51,591 nucleotides of DNA from NCBI GenBank assembly GCA_944389975.1, contig CALXOH010000031.1:1-51591 (forward strand), written 5' to 3'. A program made the translations under genes and the position numbers. Each line of letters begins with the position of its first letter. The stretch's first letter is position 1. Shown here piece after piece: positions 25,198 to 35,104 of the stretch. Under the pieces are notes generated by a model, which ran no database searches, was not told where the DNA came from, and saw nothing but the letters and a program-made list of their open reading frames with translations. Source of the DNA: an uncultured Spirochaetaceae bacterium (GTDB taxonomy: Bacteria; Spirochaetota; Spirochaetia; Sphaerochaetales; Sphaerochaetaceae).

Positions 25198-26499
25198 TTA
25201 AAATTTCTTGGACTTGCGCTTTTTGACGGCGACAAACCCATCATGGTGATGCATCTTCATCAGTCCGTCGAGCTGTCTCATCGTATCGAGGTCAACGCCG
25301 ACAAGGATTATCAACGATGTACCTCCGAATAGCATTGCGACGTTCGCCGGGAAGTTGAAGAACATCTGGATCAGAGTCGGAATCAAAGCGATGAAAGCCA
25401 AGAACAGAGAGCCTGGGAGAACGATGCGGTTGAGAACCTTCGTCAGGTACTCTTCCATCTTCTCATTCCTGATACCCGGAATGGAACCACCGTTGTCACG
25501 GATGTTCTTTGCCATCTCAATCGGATTGAGACTGACCTGAGTATAGAAGAACGCAAAACCTATAATCAACAAGGTGTAGATAATCAGATAGGGGGCACCC
25601 TGAGGATCTAGGAAATTTGCGACACTGCGCAACCACGCAACTTGCGAATTATATCCTATTTGGAGAGGGAAGGAAAGAAGGGCAGATGCGAAAATGACGG
25701 GTATTACGCCCGACGGGTTGATCTTGAACGGGATATATGTCGACTGAGAGCCGTACATCATCCTTCCGACAACCCTTTTTGCATACTGCACTGGAATCTT
25801 CCTCTGACCCTGCTCTTCGTAAACGACCAAAGCCACAACGAAGAAGAACATGACTATTACCACGATCAGGGCAACAGGATTCATCGCTCCGACTGCGATC
25901 TCCTCAATTACCGTATAAATGGCACTCGGAATACGTGCGACGATACCTGCAAAGATCAGAAGCGATATTCCGTTTCCGATTCCGTACTGTGTAATCCTCT
26001 CTCCAAGCCAGACCAAGAGCATGGAACCGGCAGTTACCGAAACGATGGCAATAAGGGTGAACGGCAACGTTCCGATGTAAAGCGCACCGGGGATGCTGCG
26101 TGCATATACCGTCGTAGCAAGTGACTGCAGGATACACACTACGATCGTGCCGTAGCGCGTATACATCTTGATCTTCTTCGATCCTTGCGGATCCCGGGCA
26201 AGCTTCTTGAGCGATGGGATAACCAACATCAGCAACTGGATGATGATCTGTGTGCTGATATAAGGCATTACACCGAGCATGAAGATCGAGAAGTTACTGA
26301 AAGCTCCACCTGAGAAAAAGTTCAGGTATTCAGTAAAACTGTTCGAACTTGCCCTGAAGTAATTGAGAACCGCAGCTGTATTGATGCCAGGAACCGGAAT
26401 GACAGTACCAATTCGGGTTACGATAAGTAGCCCGAATGTGATAAGTATCTTCTTCCTGATATCCTTCATGCGGAACATGTCTGTCAAAGTGTTTGCCAT
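25198..26499 (-). CDS. secY: Preprotein translocase subunit SecY
   Basis: 433-residue inner-membrane channel of the Sec system, with ten hydrophobic helices. Family signs include PGINTAAVLNYF (plug region after helix 1), MLGVMPYISTQIIIQLL, the cytoplasmic loop GQRKIPVQYAKRVVGR, and LRQ-free but typical NIRDNGGSIPGIR near residue 345. It works with SecE (encoded at 49648-49827) and SecA. The gene sits at the end of the spc group, 17 bases after rplO. Confidence 0.98.
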   Translation of the reverse strand: MANTLTDMFRMKDIRKKILITFGLLIVTRIGTVIPVPGINTAAVLNYFRASSNSFTEYLNFFSGGAFSNFSIFMLGVMPYISTQIIIQLLMLVIPSLKKLARDPQGSKKIKMYTRYGTIVVCILQSLATTVYARSIPGALYIGTLPFTLIAIVSVTAGSMLLVWLGERITQYGIGNGISLLIFAGIVARIPSAIYTVIEEIAVGAMNPVALIVVIVMFFFVVALVVYEEQGQRKIPVQYAKRVVGRMMYGSQSTYIPFKINPSGVIPVIFASALLSFPLQIGYNSQVAWLRSVANFLDPQGAPYLIIYTLLIIGFAFFYTQVSLNPIEMAKNIRDNGGSIPGIRNEKMEEYLTKVLNRIVLPGSLFLAFIALIPTLIQMFFNFPANVAMLFGGTSLIILVGVDLDTMRQLDGLMKMHHHDGFVAVKKRKSKKF

Positions 26500-26516
26500 T
26501 GGGATACCTTCTTAGA

Positions 26517-26948
26517 TTATTTTACCTGACCGCCTGCTGCAGTGATCTTCTCGGAAGCGCTCTTCGAAAGCTTTACGCCCTCTACTGTAAGCTTCTTCGT
26601 GATCTCCCCGTTGGAAAGGATCTTTGCAAGACTCTCCTTTCCCTTCAGGAGGCCTTTCTCCCTCAGGCTTGCATCGTTGACGACTTCACCTTCCTCATAT
26701 ACGTTCTCAAGGTCGACGAGCCCGATAGCCTGGTATGTCACTTTGAAAGGAGCATTCGAGAATCCCCTTCTTGCGACACGCCTGTAAAGAGGCATCTGTC
26801 CGCCTTCGAATCCAAGGCGCACTCCACCGCCGGAGCGGGAGTTCTGCCCATCGTGTCCGCGTCCGCATGCCCTGCCTTTGGAGGATGCGCCACGACCAAC
26901 GATCGTCTTCTTCTTAGTAGAACCTTCTGGCTTAACAATCTGTGCCAT
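26517..26948 (-). CDS. rplO: 50S ribosomal protein L15
   Basis: 143-residue L15, a late-assembly 50S protein. The glycine-rich N-terminal extension (KKTIVGRGASSKGRACGRGH, then GQNSRSGGGVRLGFEGGQMP) threads into 23S rRNA; the globular C-terminal domain ends KSASEKITAAGGQVK. It starts one base after the rpmD stop. Length is normal. Confidence 0.97.
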   Translation of the reverse strand: MAQIVKPEGSTKKKTIVGRGASSKGRACGRGHDGQNSRSGGGVRLGFEGGQMPLYRRVARRGFSNAPFKVTYQAIGLVDLENVYEEGEVVNDASLREKGLLKGKESLAKILSNGEITKKLTVEGVKLSKSASEKITAAGGQVK

Positions 26949-26949
26949 A

Positions 26950-27132
26950 TTACACTTCCTCCACTTTGACCAGGTGGCTGACGGTGCGTACCATACCCTG
27001 GAATACAGGGTTGTTCTCGCGCACTACAGACGAGCCAACCTTTCCCAAACCAAGAGCCTTGATGGTTCCCCTCTGCTTCGGAAGGGTCCTGCTAAGACCT
27101 CTGACCAATGTGATCTTAATCTGATTTGCCAT
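26950..27132 (-). CDS. rpmD: 50S ribosomal protein L30
   Basis: 60-residue L30 beginning MANQIKITLVRGLSRTLPKQ, with the family segment KALGLGKVGSSVVRENNPVF. The ATG at 27132 is chosen over an in-frame start at 27144 because GGAG lies 6 bases upstream and the usual length is about 60. Its ribosome-binding site lies within the last codons of rpsE, whose stop overlaps the spacing region. Confidence 0.96.
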   Translation of the reverse strand: MANQIKITLVRGLSRTLPKQRGTIKALGLGKVGSSVVRENNPVFQGMVRTVSHLVKVEEV

Positions 27133-27134
27133 AG

Positions 27135-27641
27135 TTAGCTCCACATTTCCTTCAGGGACTTGCCCCTGTTCTTTGCAATCTCTGCAGCATCAAAGAGGTT
27201 CTCAAGCCCGTCGAACGTAGCCTTGACCATGTTGATGCCATTTCTGGATCCGAGGGACTTGCTGATGATGTCCTTGATTCCTGCAGCGTCGCATACGAGA
27301 CGAACGGCACCACCTGCGATGACGCCCGTTCCAGGAACAGCCGGCTTCAGGATTACAGAAGCGCTCTTGAAGTTTCCGATGATGTCATGCGGGATCGTAT
27401 TTCCCTTGAGGGGAACGTTGATCATATGCGCCTTTGCCTTGTCTGTAGCCTTCCTGATTGCATCCGTAACATCGTTTGCCTTGCCGAAGCCATAGCCGAC
27501 AGAGCCGTTGCCGTTTCCTACGACGACGATAGCGGAGAATGAATACCTTCTACCACCCTTGACGACCTTCGTAACACGATTCAGCTTGACGAGCTTCTCG
27601 ATGTATCCGTCTTTTGTTTCCTTTTCCCTAGACTTGTCCAT
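27135..27641 (-). CDS. rpsE: 30S ribosomal protein S5
   Basis: 168-residue S5, involved in decoding accuracy and mRNA entry. The double-stranded RNA-binding fold carries VVKGGRRYSFSAIVVVGNGN and GYGFGKANDVTDAIRKA; the C-terminal domain has GGAVRLVCDAAGIKDIISKS and GSRNGINMVKATFDGL. It starts 8 bases after rplR and its end overlaps the rpmD leader. Confidence 0.98.
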   Translation of the reverse strand: MDKSREKETKDGYIEKLVKLNRVTKVVKGGRRYSFSAIVVVGNGNGSVGYGFGKANDVTDAIRKATDKAKAHMINVPLKGNTIPHDIIGNFKSASVILKPAVPGTGVIAGGAVRLVCDAAGIKDIISKSLGSRNGINMVKATFDGLENLFDAAEIAKNRGKSLKEMWS

Positions 27642-27649
27642 AATCTCTC

Positions 27650-28009
27650 CTAGAACTTCACGCCGGCCTTTCTGGCGCCATCGGCAATCGACTTTACGAT
27701 TCCGTGGTATACATATCCGTTCCTATCGAAAACGACTTCGGTGATGTTCTTCTCCAGGAGCCTCTTGCCGATCTCCTCACCGAGCTTTCCAGCATCGGCC
27801 ACCGTGTTCCTAAGGCCTTTGAGTTCCTTCTCAACGGTGCTTGCAGAAGCAAGAGTGTGCCCCGTCGTGTCGTCGATGACCTGGACATACATATGCAGAT
27901 TACTTCTGAAGACAGTCATGCGGGGACGTGTTGCAGTACCGGAAATACTCTTTCTGATGTGCGCCTTCCTCTTAAGCTGCCTTCTTCTTTTATCGATCAT
28001 TCTGTCCAT
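27650..28009 (-). CDS. rplR: 50S ribosomal protein L18
   Basis: 119-residue L18, which binds 5S rRNA with L5. The basic N-terminus ([20 protein letters not shown]) is followed by [20 protein letters not shown] and the C-terminal [20 protein letters not shown] signature. A ribosome-binding site AAGGTGG lies 7 bases before the ATG at 28009; a second ATG nine bases further in is possible. Follows rplF by 12 bases. Confidence 0.97.
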   Translation of the reverse strand: MDRMIDKRRRQLKRKAHIRKSISGTATRPRMTVFRSNLHMYVQVIDDTTGHTLASASTVEKELKGLRNTVADAGKLGEEIGKRLLEKNITEVVFDRNGYVYHGIVKSIADGARKAGVKF

Positions 28010-28021
28010 AACCTAACCACC

Positions 28022-28561
28022 TTATTTCTTACCACCGGACTTACCAACCTTGCGGCGGATAGTCTCAGTCTCGTACTTGATACCCTTGCCCTTGTACGGC
28101 TCAGGTCCCCTGAGAGAACGGATTTCAGCCGCTGTCTGGCCTACTTTCTCCTTGCTGATACCTGAAATGGTGAGTTTCGGGCCATCTGCCTTGATATCAA
28201 TTCCTTCAGGAATCATATACTCGATCGGGGTCGAATAACCGAGGTTGAGGTTAAGGATTCTTCCACTTACGTCGGCACGATATCCAACACCATTGATGAC
28301 GAGTGCCTTCTCATAACCCTTCGATACGCCCTGGATCATGTTGTTGATCAGCTGGCGGTAAAGACCATGATAGCTCTTCGAGAGCTTCTCGTCGTCGCTG
28401 CGTGTAACGATGACTTCGTTATCCTTTACTTCCACGCTCACATTGCCCTTGAGAGCCTGTGAGAGCTTTCCCTTCGTTCCCTCGACTGTGACGATGTTGT
28501 TCTCAACGGTTACCTTCACTCCCTGGGGTACTGCCACTGGCAATTTTCCAATTCTTGACAT
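28022..28561 (-). CDS. rplF: 50S ribosomal protein L6
   Basis: 179-residue L6 with the usual duplicated fold. It opens [20 protein letters not shown] and ends with the signature [19 protein letters not shown], then a basic KVGKSGGKK tail. L6 lies near the factor-binding site of the 50S subunit. AAGGAG precedes the ATG by 6 bases. It follows rpsH by 10 bases in spc order. Confidence 0.98.
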   Translation of the reverse strand: MSRIGKLPVAVPQGVKVTVENNIVTVEGTKGKLSQALKGNVSVEVKDNEVIVTRSDDEKLSKSYHGLYRQLINNMIQGVSKGYEKALVINGVGYRADVSGRILNLNLGYSTPIEYMIPEGIDIKADGPKLTISGISKEKVGQTAAEIRSLRGPEPYKGKGIKYETETIRRKVGKSGGKK

Positions 28562-28571
28562 CTTGTACTCC

Positions 28572-28970
28572 TTACCAGATCCTGCAGATCAGTTCGCCAC
28601 CTACGCGTGCTTCCACAGCCTTCTTGCCTGTGATAACACCGGTGGATGAAGAAACCACTACGACGCCATTGCCGTTGTAAACGGTTGGCATTTCCTTGTA
28701 GCCGCTGTAGATGCGGCGACCAGGAGTCGAGATCCTGTCGAGCCCGTGGATTACCGGGTTCTGCTTGTCGTCATACTTGAGGAAGACACGAATGTAAGGA
28801 ATATTGTCCTTGGTCACCTTCTTGAAGTTCTTGATGAAACCTTCGTTCTTGAGGATCTTTACGATCTGAAGCTTCATCTTGGAATTCGTTATCTCCACTT
28901 TTTCGTGCTTCGCGAGACTAGCGTTCCTAATCTTCGTGAGCATATCTGCAATTGGATCACTTGCTGCCAT
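28572..28970 (-). CDS. rpsH: 30S ribosomal protein S8
   Basis: 132-residue S8, an early-binding 16S rRNA protein which in Escherichia coli also represses the spc operon. It begins [20 protein letters not shown] and has [17 protein letters not shown] and the C-terminal core [20 protein letters not shown]. Whether autoregulation occurs here cannot be seen; no obvious helix-21 mimic was found by eye near rplE. Confidence 0.97.
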   Translation of the reverse strand: MAASDPIADMLTKIRNASLAKHEKVEITNSKMKLQIVKILKNEGFIKNFKKVTKDNIPYIRVFLKYDDKQNPVIHGLDRISTPGRRIYSGYKEMPTVYNGNGVVVVSSSTGVITGKKAVEARVGGELICRIW

Positions 28971-28979
28971 ATCTCTCTC

Positions 28980-29165
28980 CTACCAGCTCGATTTGGTCAC
29001 ACCAGGAATCTGGCCTTCGCTTGCGAGCTTCCTGAAACAAATCCTGCACATGTCGAACTGGCGCATGTAGCCACGAGGACGACCGCAGATCCTGCATCTA
29101 TTATAAGCACGTGTCGAGAACTTCGGTGCCTTCTTGGCTTTGACTATTAAAGACTTCTTTGCCAT
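28980..29165 (-). CDS. rpsN: 30S ribosomal protein S14, zinc type
   Basis: 61-residue short-form S14 (type Z). The zinc ribbon [20 protein letters not shown] has the pattern CxxC-x12-CxxC, and the protein ends [11 protein letters not shown] as usual. The long zinc-free form would be about 100 residues. It helps assemble the 30S head. The gene lies between rplE and rpsH, 15 bases after rplE. Confidence 0.98.
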   Translation of the reverse strand: MAKKSLIVKAKKAPKFSTRAYNRCRICGRPRGYMRQFDMCRICFRKLASEGQIPGVTKSSW

Positions 29166-29180
29166 ATCTTTCCCAGCTCC

Positions 29181-29738
29181 TTATTTCGCAAACGGCATCC
29201 CAAGGTTCTTCAGAAGGGCGAATGCCTCCTCATCTGTCTTGGCTGTCGTGACGATTGCGACGTTAAGGCCGCTTATCCTTTCAATCTTGTCGTAGTCGAT
29301 CTCCGGGAAGATGATCTGCTCGGTGATTCCGAGTGAGTAGTTCCCGTGTCCGTCGAACGCATTCGGCTTTACTCCCTTGAAGTCCTTGACTCGAGGAAGT
29401 GCGATCGAAATGAGGCGCTCGAGGAAGTACCACATGTTGTCGCCGCGAAGGGTAACCATCGCACCGATCTCCTGGCCCTGTCTGATCTTGAAGTTTGCGA
29501 TGCTCTTGCGGGCTTTCGTCTTTACGACGTGCTGACCCGTGATCTGCTCAAGCTCCTTGACAGCAGAGTCGAGAAGTTTCTTGTTTACAGTAGCTTCTCC
29601 AACGCCTACGCTGACCGTGATCTTCTCCAGGCGGGGGATCTGCATTACGCTCTTGTAAGCGAATTCCTTCTGCAACTGTGGTGCAACCGTCTCAAGATAT
29701 TTCTTCTTGAAATTGGGAATGAACTTCTCTTCTGCCAT
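29181..29738 (-). CDS. rplE: 50S ribosomal protein L5
   Basis: 185-residue L5, which binds 5S rRNA and forms a bridge to the 30S head. Signature regions are [40 protein letters not shown] and [20 protein letters not shown]. The ATG shares a base with the rplX stop (TGATG), which implies coupled translation. Length is normal. Confidence 0.98.
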   Translation of the reverse strand: MAEEKFIPNFKKKYLETVAPQLQKEFAYKSVMQIPRLEKITVSVGVGEATVNKKLLDSAVKELEQITGQHVVKTKARKSIANFKIRQGQEIGAMVTLRGDNMWYFLERLISIALPRVKDFKGVKPNAFDGHGNYSLGITEQIIFPEIDYDKIERISGLNVAIVTTAKTDEEAFALLKNLGMPFAK

Positions 29739-30037
29739 CAGAGCACCTCACCTGTCTTCTTTGCATAACGGACTTTCTTTCCGTTCTCGAACTTGTATCC
29801 GACCTTCGAAACCGTGTCCTTGCTGAGAAGTGCAACGTTCGAAACGTGGATCGGAGCTTCAATCTCCATGATGCCGCCCTTGTCCTGAGGATTCCTCTTC
29901 TTCTGGGTCTTCTTCACCATGTTGATTCCCTGGACGTAAACCCTTTCGTTTTCCGGGTCCGTCTTGACGATCTTGCCGACCTTTCCTTTTTCCTTGCCGG
30001 CAATGACCTTGACTGTGTCGTTCTTCTTCAGTCTCAT
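29738..30037 (-). CDS. rplX: 50S ribosomal protein L24
   Basis: 99-residue L24, the assembly initiator protein at the 23S 5' end. It carries a KOW motif in [20 protein letters not shown], then [20 protein letters not shown] and IHVSNVALL. It lies between rplN and rplE with a 9-base gap upstream and a one-base overlap downstream. Confidence 0.97.
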   Translation of the reverse strand: MRLKKNDTVKVIAGKEKGKVGKIVKTDPENERVYVQGINMVKKTQKKRNPQDKGGIMEIEAPIHVSNVALLSKDTVSKVGYKFENGKKVRYAKKTGEVL

Positions 30038-30046
30038 TTAAAACTC

Positions 30047-30412
30047 CTACAACACTTCCGGCGCGAGAGAAACGATCTTCATGAAGTTGTCACGCAGTTC
30101 CCTGGCAACAGGTCCGAAGATGCGCTTGCCGCGCGGGTTATTGTTGGCATCGATGACAACGCAAGCATTGTCGTCGAACCTGATATAGGTACCGTCAGGT
30201 CTGCGGTATTCCTTTTTAGTACGGACGATTACAGCCTTCAGTACGTCGCCTTTCTTGATGGCTCCGTTCGGAAGGGCATCCTTGACTGCAACTACGATTA
30301 TGTCGCCTACTCCGGCTACATACCTGTGGCTGCCGCCAAGTACCTTGATGCACTGCACGCGCTTTGCACCGCTGTTATCCGCAACATTCAAATAAGTTTG
30401 CATCTGTACCAT
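30047..30412 (-). CDS. rplN: 50S ribosomal protein L14
   Basis: 121-residue L14, near the factor-binding region and bridge B8. It begins [20 protein letters not shown] and shows the signature [20 protein letters not shown] and the end [16 protein letters not shown]. Follows rpsQ by 11 bases. Length is typical (122). Confidence 0.98.
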   Translation of the reverse strand: MVQMQTYLNVADNSGAKRVQCIKVLGGSHRYVAGVGDIIVVAVKDALPNGAIKKGDVLKAVIVRTKKEYRRPDGTYIRFDDNACVVIDANNNPRGKRIFGPVARELRDNFMKIVSLAPEVL

Positions 30413-30423
30413 AGCACAACTCC

Positions 30424-30678
30424 TCAGCGGGCCCTTTCAACTATCTCGACGAGCCTCCAGCACTTGTCTTTCGACAGGTGGCGGCATTCCATAATGCGGA
30501 CTGTATCACCCTCGTGGGCTTCATTCCTCTCGTCATGGGCCTTGAACTTCTTTGTGGAGACAACATACTTCTTATAGATAGGATGAAGGGTTCTGTTAGA
30601 TACCTGTACGACGATGGTCTTCTCCATCTTATCGCTTACAACAAGCCCTGTCATTATCTTTTTCCTAGCATCGATCAT
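30424..30678 (-). CDS. rpsQ: 30S ribosomal protein S17
   Basis: 84-residue S17, an early 16S rRNA-binding OB-fold protein. It shows [20 protein letters not shown], the tract [19 protein letters not shown] and [20 protein letters not shown]. The ATG at 30678 is chosen because GGAG lies 5 bases upstream; the longer frame begins with a GTG inside the ribosome-binding region. The spacing to rpmC is 14 bases. Confidence 0.96.
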   Translation of the reverse strand: MIDARKKIMTGLVVSDKMEKTIVVQVSNRTLHPIYKKYVVSTKKFKAHDERNEAHEGDTVRIMECRHLSKDKCWRLVEIVERAR

Positions 30679-30692
30679 ACTTTCTCCACTCC

Positions 30693-30896
30693 TCACTTAG
30701 CCTCTGCAATACCGATATCCACTGCGTGGATCCTGGTGTTGAGCCTGGCGATGTCCCTTCTCTTGGTTCTGAGGAGAAGAGGATTGTCGAGGTGCCCGAG
30801 CACCTTCTGCATCCTCAAATCCACCAATTCCTTCCTAAGCTTGTCGCGCTCTGCAACAAGCTCCTTGTAGCTGAGATCCTTATAAGATTTCTTCAT
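30693..30896 (-). CDS. rpmC: 50S ribosomal protein L29
   Basis: 67-residue two-helix protein at the tunnel exit, where trigger factor and SRP dock. It has [20 protein letters not shown] and the signature [18 protein letters not shown]. The ATG at 30896 is chosen; the frame extends two codons to a TTG at 30902 that overlaps the rplP stop region. GGAG lies 9 bases upstream. Confidence 0.96.
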   Translation of the reverse strand: MKKSYKDLSYKELVAERDKLRKELVDLRMQKVLGHLDNPLLLRTKRRDIARLNTRIHAVDIGIAEAK

Positions 30897-30902
30897 TTCC
30901 AA

Positions 30903-31319
30903 TCACTCCATATCCGAGCGGACGACGAACTTCGTCTTGATCGGGAGTTTTGAAGCAGCAAGCTCAAGAGCTTCCCTTGCAAGGGATTCGTCGATGCCAC
31001 CCATCTCGAACATGATGGCTCCGGTCTTCACTACTGCAACCCATCCCTCCGGGCTGCCCTTTCCGTTACCCTGTCTGGTCTCGGCAGGCTTCTTGGTGTA
31101 CGGCATGTCGGGGAAAATCCTGATCCATACCTTTCCACCACGCTTTACGTGCCTTGTCATCGCAACACGAGCCGCCTCGATCTGCCTGTTCGTGATCCAC
31201 TTCGGCTCGAGTGCCATGAGACCGAACTCGCCGAAAGCGAGGTTGTTGCCCTTGTGCGCTACGGCGTCGCGTGTCCCACGCTGCTTCTTTCTATACTTTA
31301 TTCTCTTCGGACTAAGCAT
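30903..31319 (-). CDS. rplP: 50S ribosomal protein L16
   Basis: 138-residue L16, which organises the A-site tRNA elbow in the 50S. It begins [18 protein letters not shown] and shows [40 protein letters not shown] and the C-terminal [16 protein letters not shown]. It begins 2 bases after rpsC. Confidence 0.98.
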   Translation of the reverse strand: MLSPKRIKYRKKQRGTRDAVAHKGNNLAFGEFGLMALEPKWITNRQIEAARVAMTRHVKRGGKVWIRIFPDMPYTKKPAETRQGNGKGSPEGWVAVVKTGAIMFEMGGIDESLAREALELAASKLPIKTKFVVRSDME

Positions 31320-31321
31320 CG

Positions 31322-32026
31322 TTAACTCCTCGCCTCAGACTCGGTCTTTTTCTTTACAATCGTTCCGACCGTCTCATCCTCAGCCTTTGCCTTGGAATAA
31401 ATCTCCCCGTTGAACACCCATACCTTGACGCCGATGGCACCGAAGCTGGTGTTTGCCGTGGCAAATCCGTAATCGATATCAGAACGGAGAGTGTGAAGGG
31501 GAACCCTTCCCTCTTTCATCCATTCCGTCCTTGCGATCTCAGCTCCGCCAAGACGTCCTGAACACCTGATCTTGATGCCCTTGACTCCACCGGATACTGC
31601 ACGGGAAATCGCGTTCTTCATTGCGCGGCGGAAGGCACCCCTGTTCTCAAGCTGCCTTGCGATGTTCTGGGCAATGAGCTGTGCGTTGCATTCGCTCTTC
31701 TTGATCTCCTTGATCTTGATCTGGAGATTCTTATCAGTGAGCTTCTGCATCTTCTGTGCGATCTTCTCTACGTTCGCACCCTTGGCACCGATTATGATTC
31801 CAGGGCGGGCTGTGGCGATAAGCATCGTAATCCTCTGCGGCTTGCGGATGATCTCGATGTCGCTGATGCCGGCATCCTGCACCTCAGGCATGGCCAAAAG
31901 AGCTTTCCTGAGCTTCAGATCCTCATGAAGGGTATCCACATACTCCTTGCGGTCCACATACCATTTGGACTTCCAAGTCTTGTTTACGCCAAGCCTAAGT
32001 CCGATTGGATTTACTTTCTGGCCCAT
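31322..32026 (-). CDS. rpsC: 30S ribosomal protein S3
   Basis: 234-residue S3 at the mRNA entry tunnel. It begins [20 protein letters not shown]; the KH domain holds [20 protein letters not shown], and the C-terminal domain has [20 protein letters not shown] and [20 protein letters not shown]. The ATG overlaps the rplV stop by one base (TAATG), so they are probably coupled. Confidence 0.98.
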   Translation of the reverse strand: MGQKVNPIGLRLGVNKTWKSKWYVDRKEYVDTLHEDLKLRKALLAMPEVQDAGISDIEIIRKPQRITMLIATARPGIIIGAKGANVEKIAQKMQKLTDKNLQIKIKEIKKSECNAQLIAQNIARQLENRGAFRRAMKNAISRAVSGGVKGIKIRCSGRLGGAEIARTEWMKEGRVPLHTLRSDIDYGFATANTSFGAIGVKVWVFNGEIYSKAKAEDETVGTIVKKKTESEARS

Positions 32027-32379
32027 TATTCACCTACCTTCTCATCTACGACGACTGTGATGTGAGACATCCTCTTCAGAAGGATATCGCGCTTTCCATG
32101 AGAACGTGCCCAAACCCTCTTGAGCCTGGGGCCGTCGTCAACATAGATGGCGGAAACGAAGAGCGAATCCTCGTCAAGCCTCCTATTTCTGTTGAGAGCG
32201 TTGGCACCAGCTGACTTGAGTACTTTCTTGATAAGGCGTGCACCCTTCTGCGGCATCGCATCAAGAATAGCCTCAGCCTGAGGATAGCTCTTTCCCCTGA
32301 CAAGATCCGCAACAGGGCGTACCTTGGAGGGAGATACCATCAAATACTTTGCAACTGCTTTATAACCTCTTGTCTCCAT
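32026..32379 (-). CDS. rplV: 50S ribosomal protein L22
   Basis: 117-residue L22, whose long hairpin lines the peptide tunnel. It shows [20 protein letters not shown], the [20 protein letters not shown] region and the hairpin tip with [20 protein letters not shown], the signature at the constriction. It begins 12 bases after rpsS. Confidence 0.97.
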   Translation of the reverse strand: METRGYKAVAKYLMVSPSKVRPVADLVRGKSYPQAEAILDAMPQKGARLIKKVLKSAGANALNRNRRLDEDSLFVSAIYVDDGPRLKRVWARSHGKRDILLKRMSHITVVVDEKVGE

Positions 32380-32391
32380 ACTTCTACCCTA

Positions 32392-32664
32392 TTACTTGGC
32401 CTTCTTGTCAGATGCATGCCCGCGGAATATGCGGGTAGGAGCGAACTCACCAAGCTTGTGACCTACGAGGTTCTCGGTAACATATACCGGGATCCAAGTC
32501 TTTCCATTGTACACGGAAATGGTGAAACCAACCATCTCCGGGATGATCGTTGAGCTACGGGAATAGGTCTTGATCATCTGCTTCTGACCAGTCTTTATAG
32601 ACTCCTGAATCCTCTTATTAAGATGTTTTTCGATAAAAGGACCTTTCTTAATTGACCTTGACAC
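32392..32664 (-). CDS. rpsS: 30S ribosomal protein S19
   Basis: 90-residue S19 of the 30S head, paired with S13. It begins [20 protein letters not shown] and carries the signature [20 protein letters not shown] then [14 protein letters not shown]. It begins 9 bases after rplB. Length is normal. Confidence 0.98.
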   Translation of the reverse strand: MSRSIKKGPFIEKHLNKRIQESIKTGQKQMIKTYSRSSTIIPEMVGFTISVYNGKTWIPVYVTENLVGHKLGEFAPTRIFRGHASDKKAK

Positions 32665-32673
32665 TTTCTACTC

Positions 32674-33498
32674 CTACTTGCGCTTCTTGACGATGAACTT
32701 CGTGGATGGCTTCTTCTTCGAGCGAGTCTTTCCACCCTTGGTCGGCTTGCCCCAAGGCGTTACAGGGTTGCGTCCTGCAGCTGTCTTACCTTCACCACCA
32801 CCATGCGGGTGATCGATCGGGTTCATGGCAACACCTCTGACCTTGGGCCTCTTTCCAAGGTGCCTGGATGCGCCAGCCTTGCCCAAAGAGACGTTCATGT
32901 GGTCTTCGTTTCCAAGTTCTCCAAGTGTTGCATAGCATTCGGAGAACACCATCCTCATCTCTCCCGAAGGAAGGCGGAGAGTAACGTAGTCACCCTCTTT
33001 TGCGACGATCGTCGCTCCAAGTCCGGCAGAGCGTACGAGCTGGCCGCCGCGTCCGAGCGTGAGCTCGACATTGTGGACTGTAAGGCCAAGCGGGATCGCC
33101 TTGAGCGGAAGTGCATTACCTACGTTCAGCGGAGATGTCGGGCCGCTCATTACCTGGGAACCTACTACAAGCCCCTTCGGTGCGAGCATGTAGCGCTTCT
33201 CACCATCGCGATAGAATACAAGTGCGATGTTCGCGCTTCTGTTCGGATCGTACTCGATCGACTTCACGATTCCTGGAACGCCATACTTGTCCCTCTTGAA
33301 ATCGATGATCCTGTAGGATCTCTTGTGTCCACCGCCACGGCGACGAACGCTGATACGACCGAAAGTATCACGACCTGAATGCTTCTTCAGGTTCTTGGTG
33401 AGGCTCTTTTCCGGCCTGTCCGCCGTAATCTCGGATCTGACAAGCACGGTCTTCTGGCGGAGACCAGGAGTATTTGGTTTGTAACTTTTAAGTGCCAT
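32674..33498 (-). CDS. rplB: 50S ribosomal protein L2
   Basis: 274-residue L2, required for peptidyl-transferase centre formation and subunit association. It opens with [11 protein letters not shown], then [20 protein letters not shown]; the C-terminal signature is [20 protein letters not shown], whose His residue lies near the catalytic centre. The end is lysine-rich. Starts 15 bases after rplW. Confidence 0.98.
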   Translation of the reverse strand: MALKSYKPNTPGLRQKTVLVRSEITADRPEKSLTKNLKKHSGRDTFGRISVRRRGGGHKRSYRIIDFKRDKYGVPGIVKSIEYDPNRSANIALVFYRDGEKRYMLAPKGLVVGSQVMSGPTSPLNVGNALPLKAIPLGLTVHNVELTLGRGGQLVRSAGLGATIVAKEGDYVTLRLPSGEMRMVFSECYATLGELGNEDHMNVSLGKAGASRHLGKRPKVRGVAMNPIDHPHGGGEGKTAAGRNPVTPWGKPTKGGKTRSKKKPSTKFIVKKRK

Positions 33499-33513
33499 AT
33501 TGCCTTATTCTCC

Positions 33514-33816
33514 TCATACACCTTCAATGGCTGAAATGGTCTCGCCCTTCGCCACTGTAACGATCGCCTTCTTCCAAGACGGGGTATAGCCCTTGATGTA
33601 GCCACCCTTTCCCCTGGAGAACTTCGGCTTGCCGCCGACATTCATCACGTTGCATGATACGCAGTTCACTCCGAAAAGCTCCTTGCAGGCCTTCATGATC
33701 TCGAACTTGTTGGCCTGAGGATTTACGCGGAATGTATACTTCTTCTTCTCCCCTTCGCGTGCGATATTTGATTTCTCGCTTACGATCGGAGCAAGGATTA
33801 TCTGATCTGCTCTCAT
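33514..33816 (-). CDS. rplW: 50S ribosomal protein L23
   Basis: 100-residue L23 at the tunnel exit, docking site for trigger factor. Begins MRADQIILAPIVSEKSNIAR and has YTFRVNPQANKFEIMKACKE and the extended loop region GGKPKFSRGKGGYIKGYTPS, ending KKAIVTVAKGETISAIEGV. It follows rplD by 12 bases. Confidence 0.97.
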   Translation of the reverse strand: MRADQIILAPIVSEKSNIAREGEKKKYTFRVNPQANKFEIMKACKELFGVNCVSCNVMNVGGKPKFSRGKGGYIKGYTPSWKKAIVTVAKGETISAIEGV

Positions 33817-33828
33817 CTTGCCTTCTCC

Positions 33829-34458
33829 TTAATTCGCACCATAGAAATCATTGAGATTTCTGGCTGCAGTCTCGAGGACAAGGATCTTCTTTCCATAAAG
33901 GAGTTCCTTTGCAGAAAGCTTGTCGTAGCAGAGAACATGAAGATAAGGAATGTTCCTTGCCGCCCTGCGGAGCATCGGATCATCGTCCTTCATGATCAGC
34001 ACGGTGCGCTGGTCCTCGGTCGAAAAAGCCTTCATGATGCGCACAAGGTCCTTGGTCTTTCCATTCTCGCTGGTAAAGTCCTCAACGATCTGGAGACGGC
34101 CGTCCTCCACACCAAGAGAAAGGAGGCTCTTGAGTGCAAGGCGCTTCATCTTCTTTGGCATTGAGTAGCTGTAATCCCTTGGCTTCGGTCCAAAGATGGT
34201 GCCGCCGCCGACAGCTATCGGGGACTTCTTATCTCCCCTTCTGGCATTACCAGTTCCCTTCTGCTTATAAGGCTTGGTATTGCTGTAATTGACCTCAGCA
34301 CGGGTCTTCGTGCAAGCGGTTCCAACCCTGCGGTTCGCCGCTTCATTCCTGATTGCGTAATAAATCGCTCCGTTCGATACCTCGATTCCAAATACATTGT
34401 CATTGAGGCTTACTGTGCGAAGCTCTTCCCCTGTAGTAGAAAATACCTTCTGTTCCAT
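33829..34458 (-). CDS. rplD: 50S ribosomal protein L4
   Basis: 209-residue L4, whose extended loop reaches the peptide tunnel. It shows RRVGTACTKTRAEVNYSNTK, the loop KPYKQKGTGNARRGDKKSPI and GGGTIFGPKPRDYSYSMPKK. The start at 34458 (MEQKVF) is chosen because GGAG lies 6 bases upstream; a GTG at 34470 would overlap the rplC stop. In Escherichia coli L4 represses the S10 operon; no such leader hairpin could be assigned here. Confidence 0.96.
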   Translation of the reverse strand: MEQKVFSTTGEELRTVSLNDNVFGIEVSNGAIYYAIRNEAANRRVGTACTKTRAEVNYSNTKPYKQKGTGNARRGDKKSPIAVGGGTIFGPKPRDYSYSMPKKMKRLALKSLLSLGVEDGRLQIVEDFTSENGKTKDLVRIMKAFSTEDQRTVLIMKDDDPMLRRAARNIPYLHVLCYDKLSAKELLYGKKILVLETAARNLNDFYGAN

Positions 34459-34469
34459 ATCCTGCTCCA

Positions 34470-35090
34470 CTACTTCTTGATTGCCTTTCTAACGATCACA
34501 GTGCTCTGAGTAGGACCAGGAATTGCACCCTTGACGAGGAGAACCTGCATGTCGCTGTCGATTGCAACGATCTTCAAGTTCTGCACAGTCACCTTCTCGT
34601 CTCCCATGTGTCCGGCCATCTTCTGTCCGGGATATGTGCGTGCAGGGGTGGTGCTCATTGCAGTACCGCCGAGGTCGCGATGGAATTTCGATCCGTGGGT
34701 TGCCCTACCGCCACCGAATCCATGCCTCTTCATACCGCCCTGATAGCCTTTACCTTTGCTTGTTCCCGTTACGTCAACGAACGTGACGTCCTTGAACAAA
34801 TCCACACCGAGCTTATCGCCGACAGATACTTCCTTGTCAAAGTTCCTCATCTCCATGACGAAGGCCTTTGGCTCGCAGACATCCTTGAACTGTCCGGCAT
34901 AAGGCTTTGTGATCTGACTTTTCTTCTTGTCGCCGGTTGCAAGGACGCAAGCAGAATAACCGTTGTTGTCCTCTGTCCTGTTACCGATGACGACATTATC
35001 TTCAATCTTTATTACTGTCACAGGGGTGAGTCTGCCATTCTCGTCAAACACCTGTGTCATTCCAACTTTCTTGCCGATGAGCCCTAACAT
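34470..35090 (-). CDS. rplC: 50S ribosomal protein L3
   Basis: 206-residue L3, an assembly-initiating 50S protein whose loop nears the peptidyl-transferase centre. It opens MLGLIGKKVGMTQVFDENGR and carries the signature GTSKGKGYQGGMKRHGFGGG, RATHGSKFHRDLGGTAMSTT and PGQKMAGHMGDEKVTVQNLK. It begins 14 bases after rpsJ. Confidence 0.98.
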   Translation of the reverse strand: MLGLIGKKVGMTQVFDENGRLTPVTVIKIEDNVVIGNRTEDNNGYSACVLATGDKKKSQITKPYAGQFKDVCEPKAFVMEMRNFDKEVSVGDKLGVDLFKDVTFVDVTGTSKGKGYQGGMKRHGFGGGRATHGSKFHRDLGGTAMSTTPARTYPGQKMAGHMGDEKVTVQNLKIVAIDSDMQVLLVKGAIPGPTQSTVIVRKAIKK

Positions 35091-35104
35091 CTCTTACCTC
35101 ACCT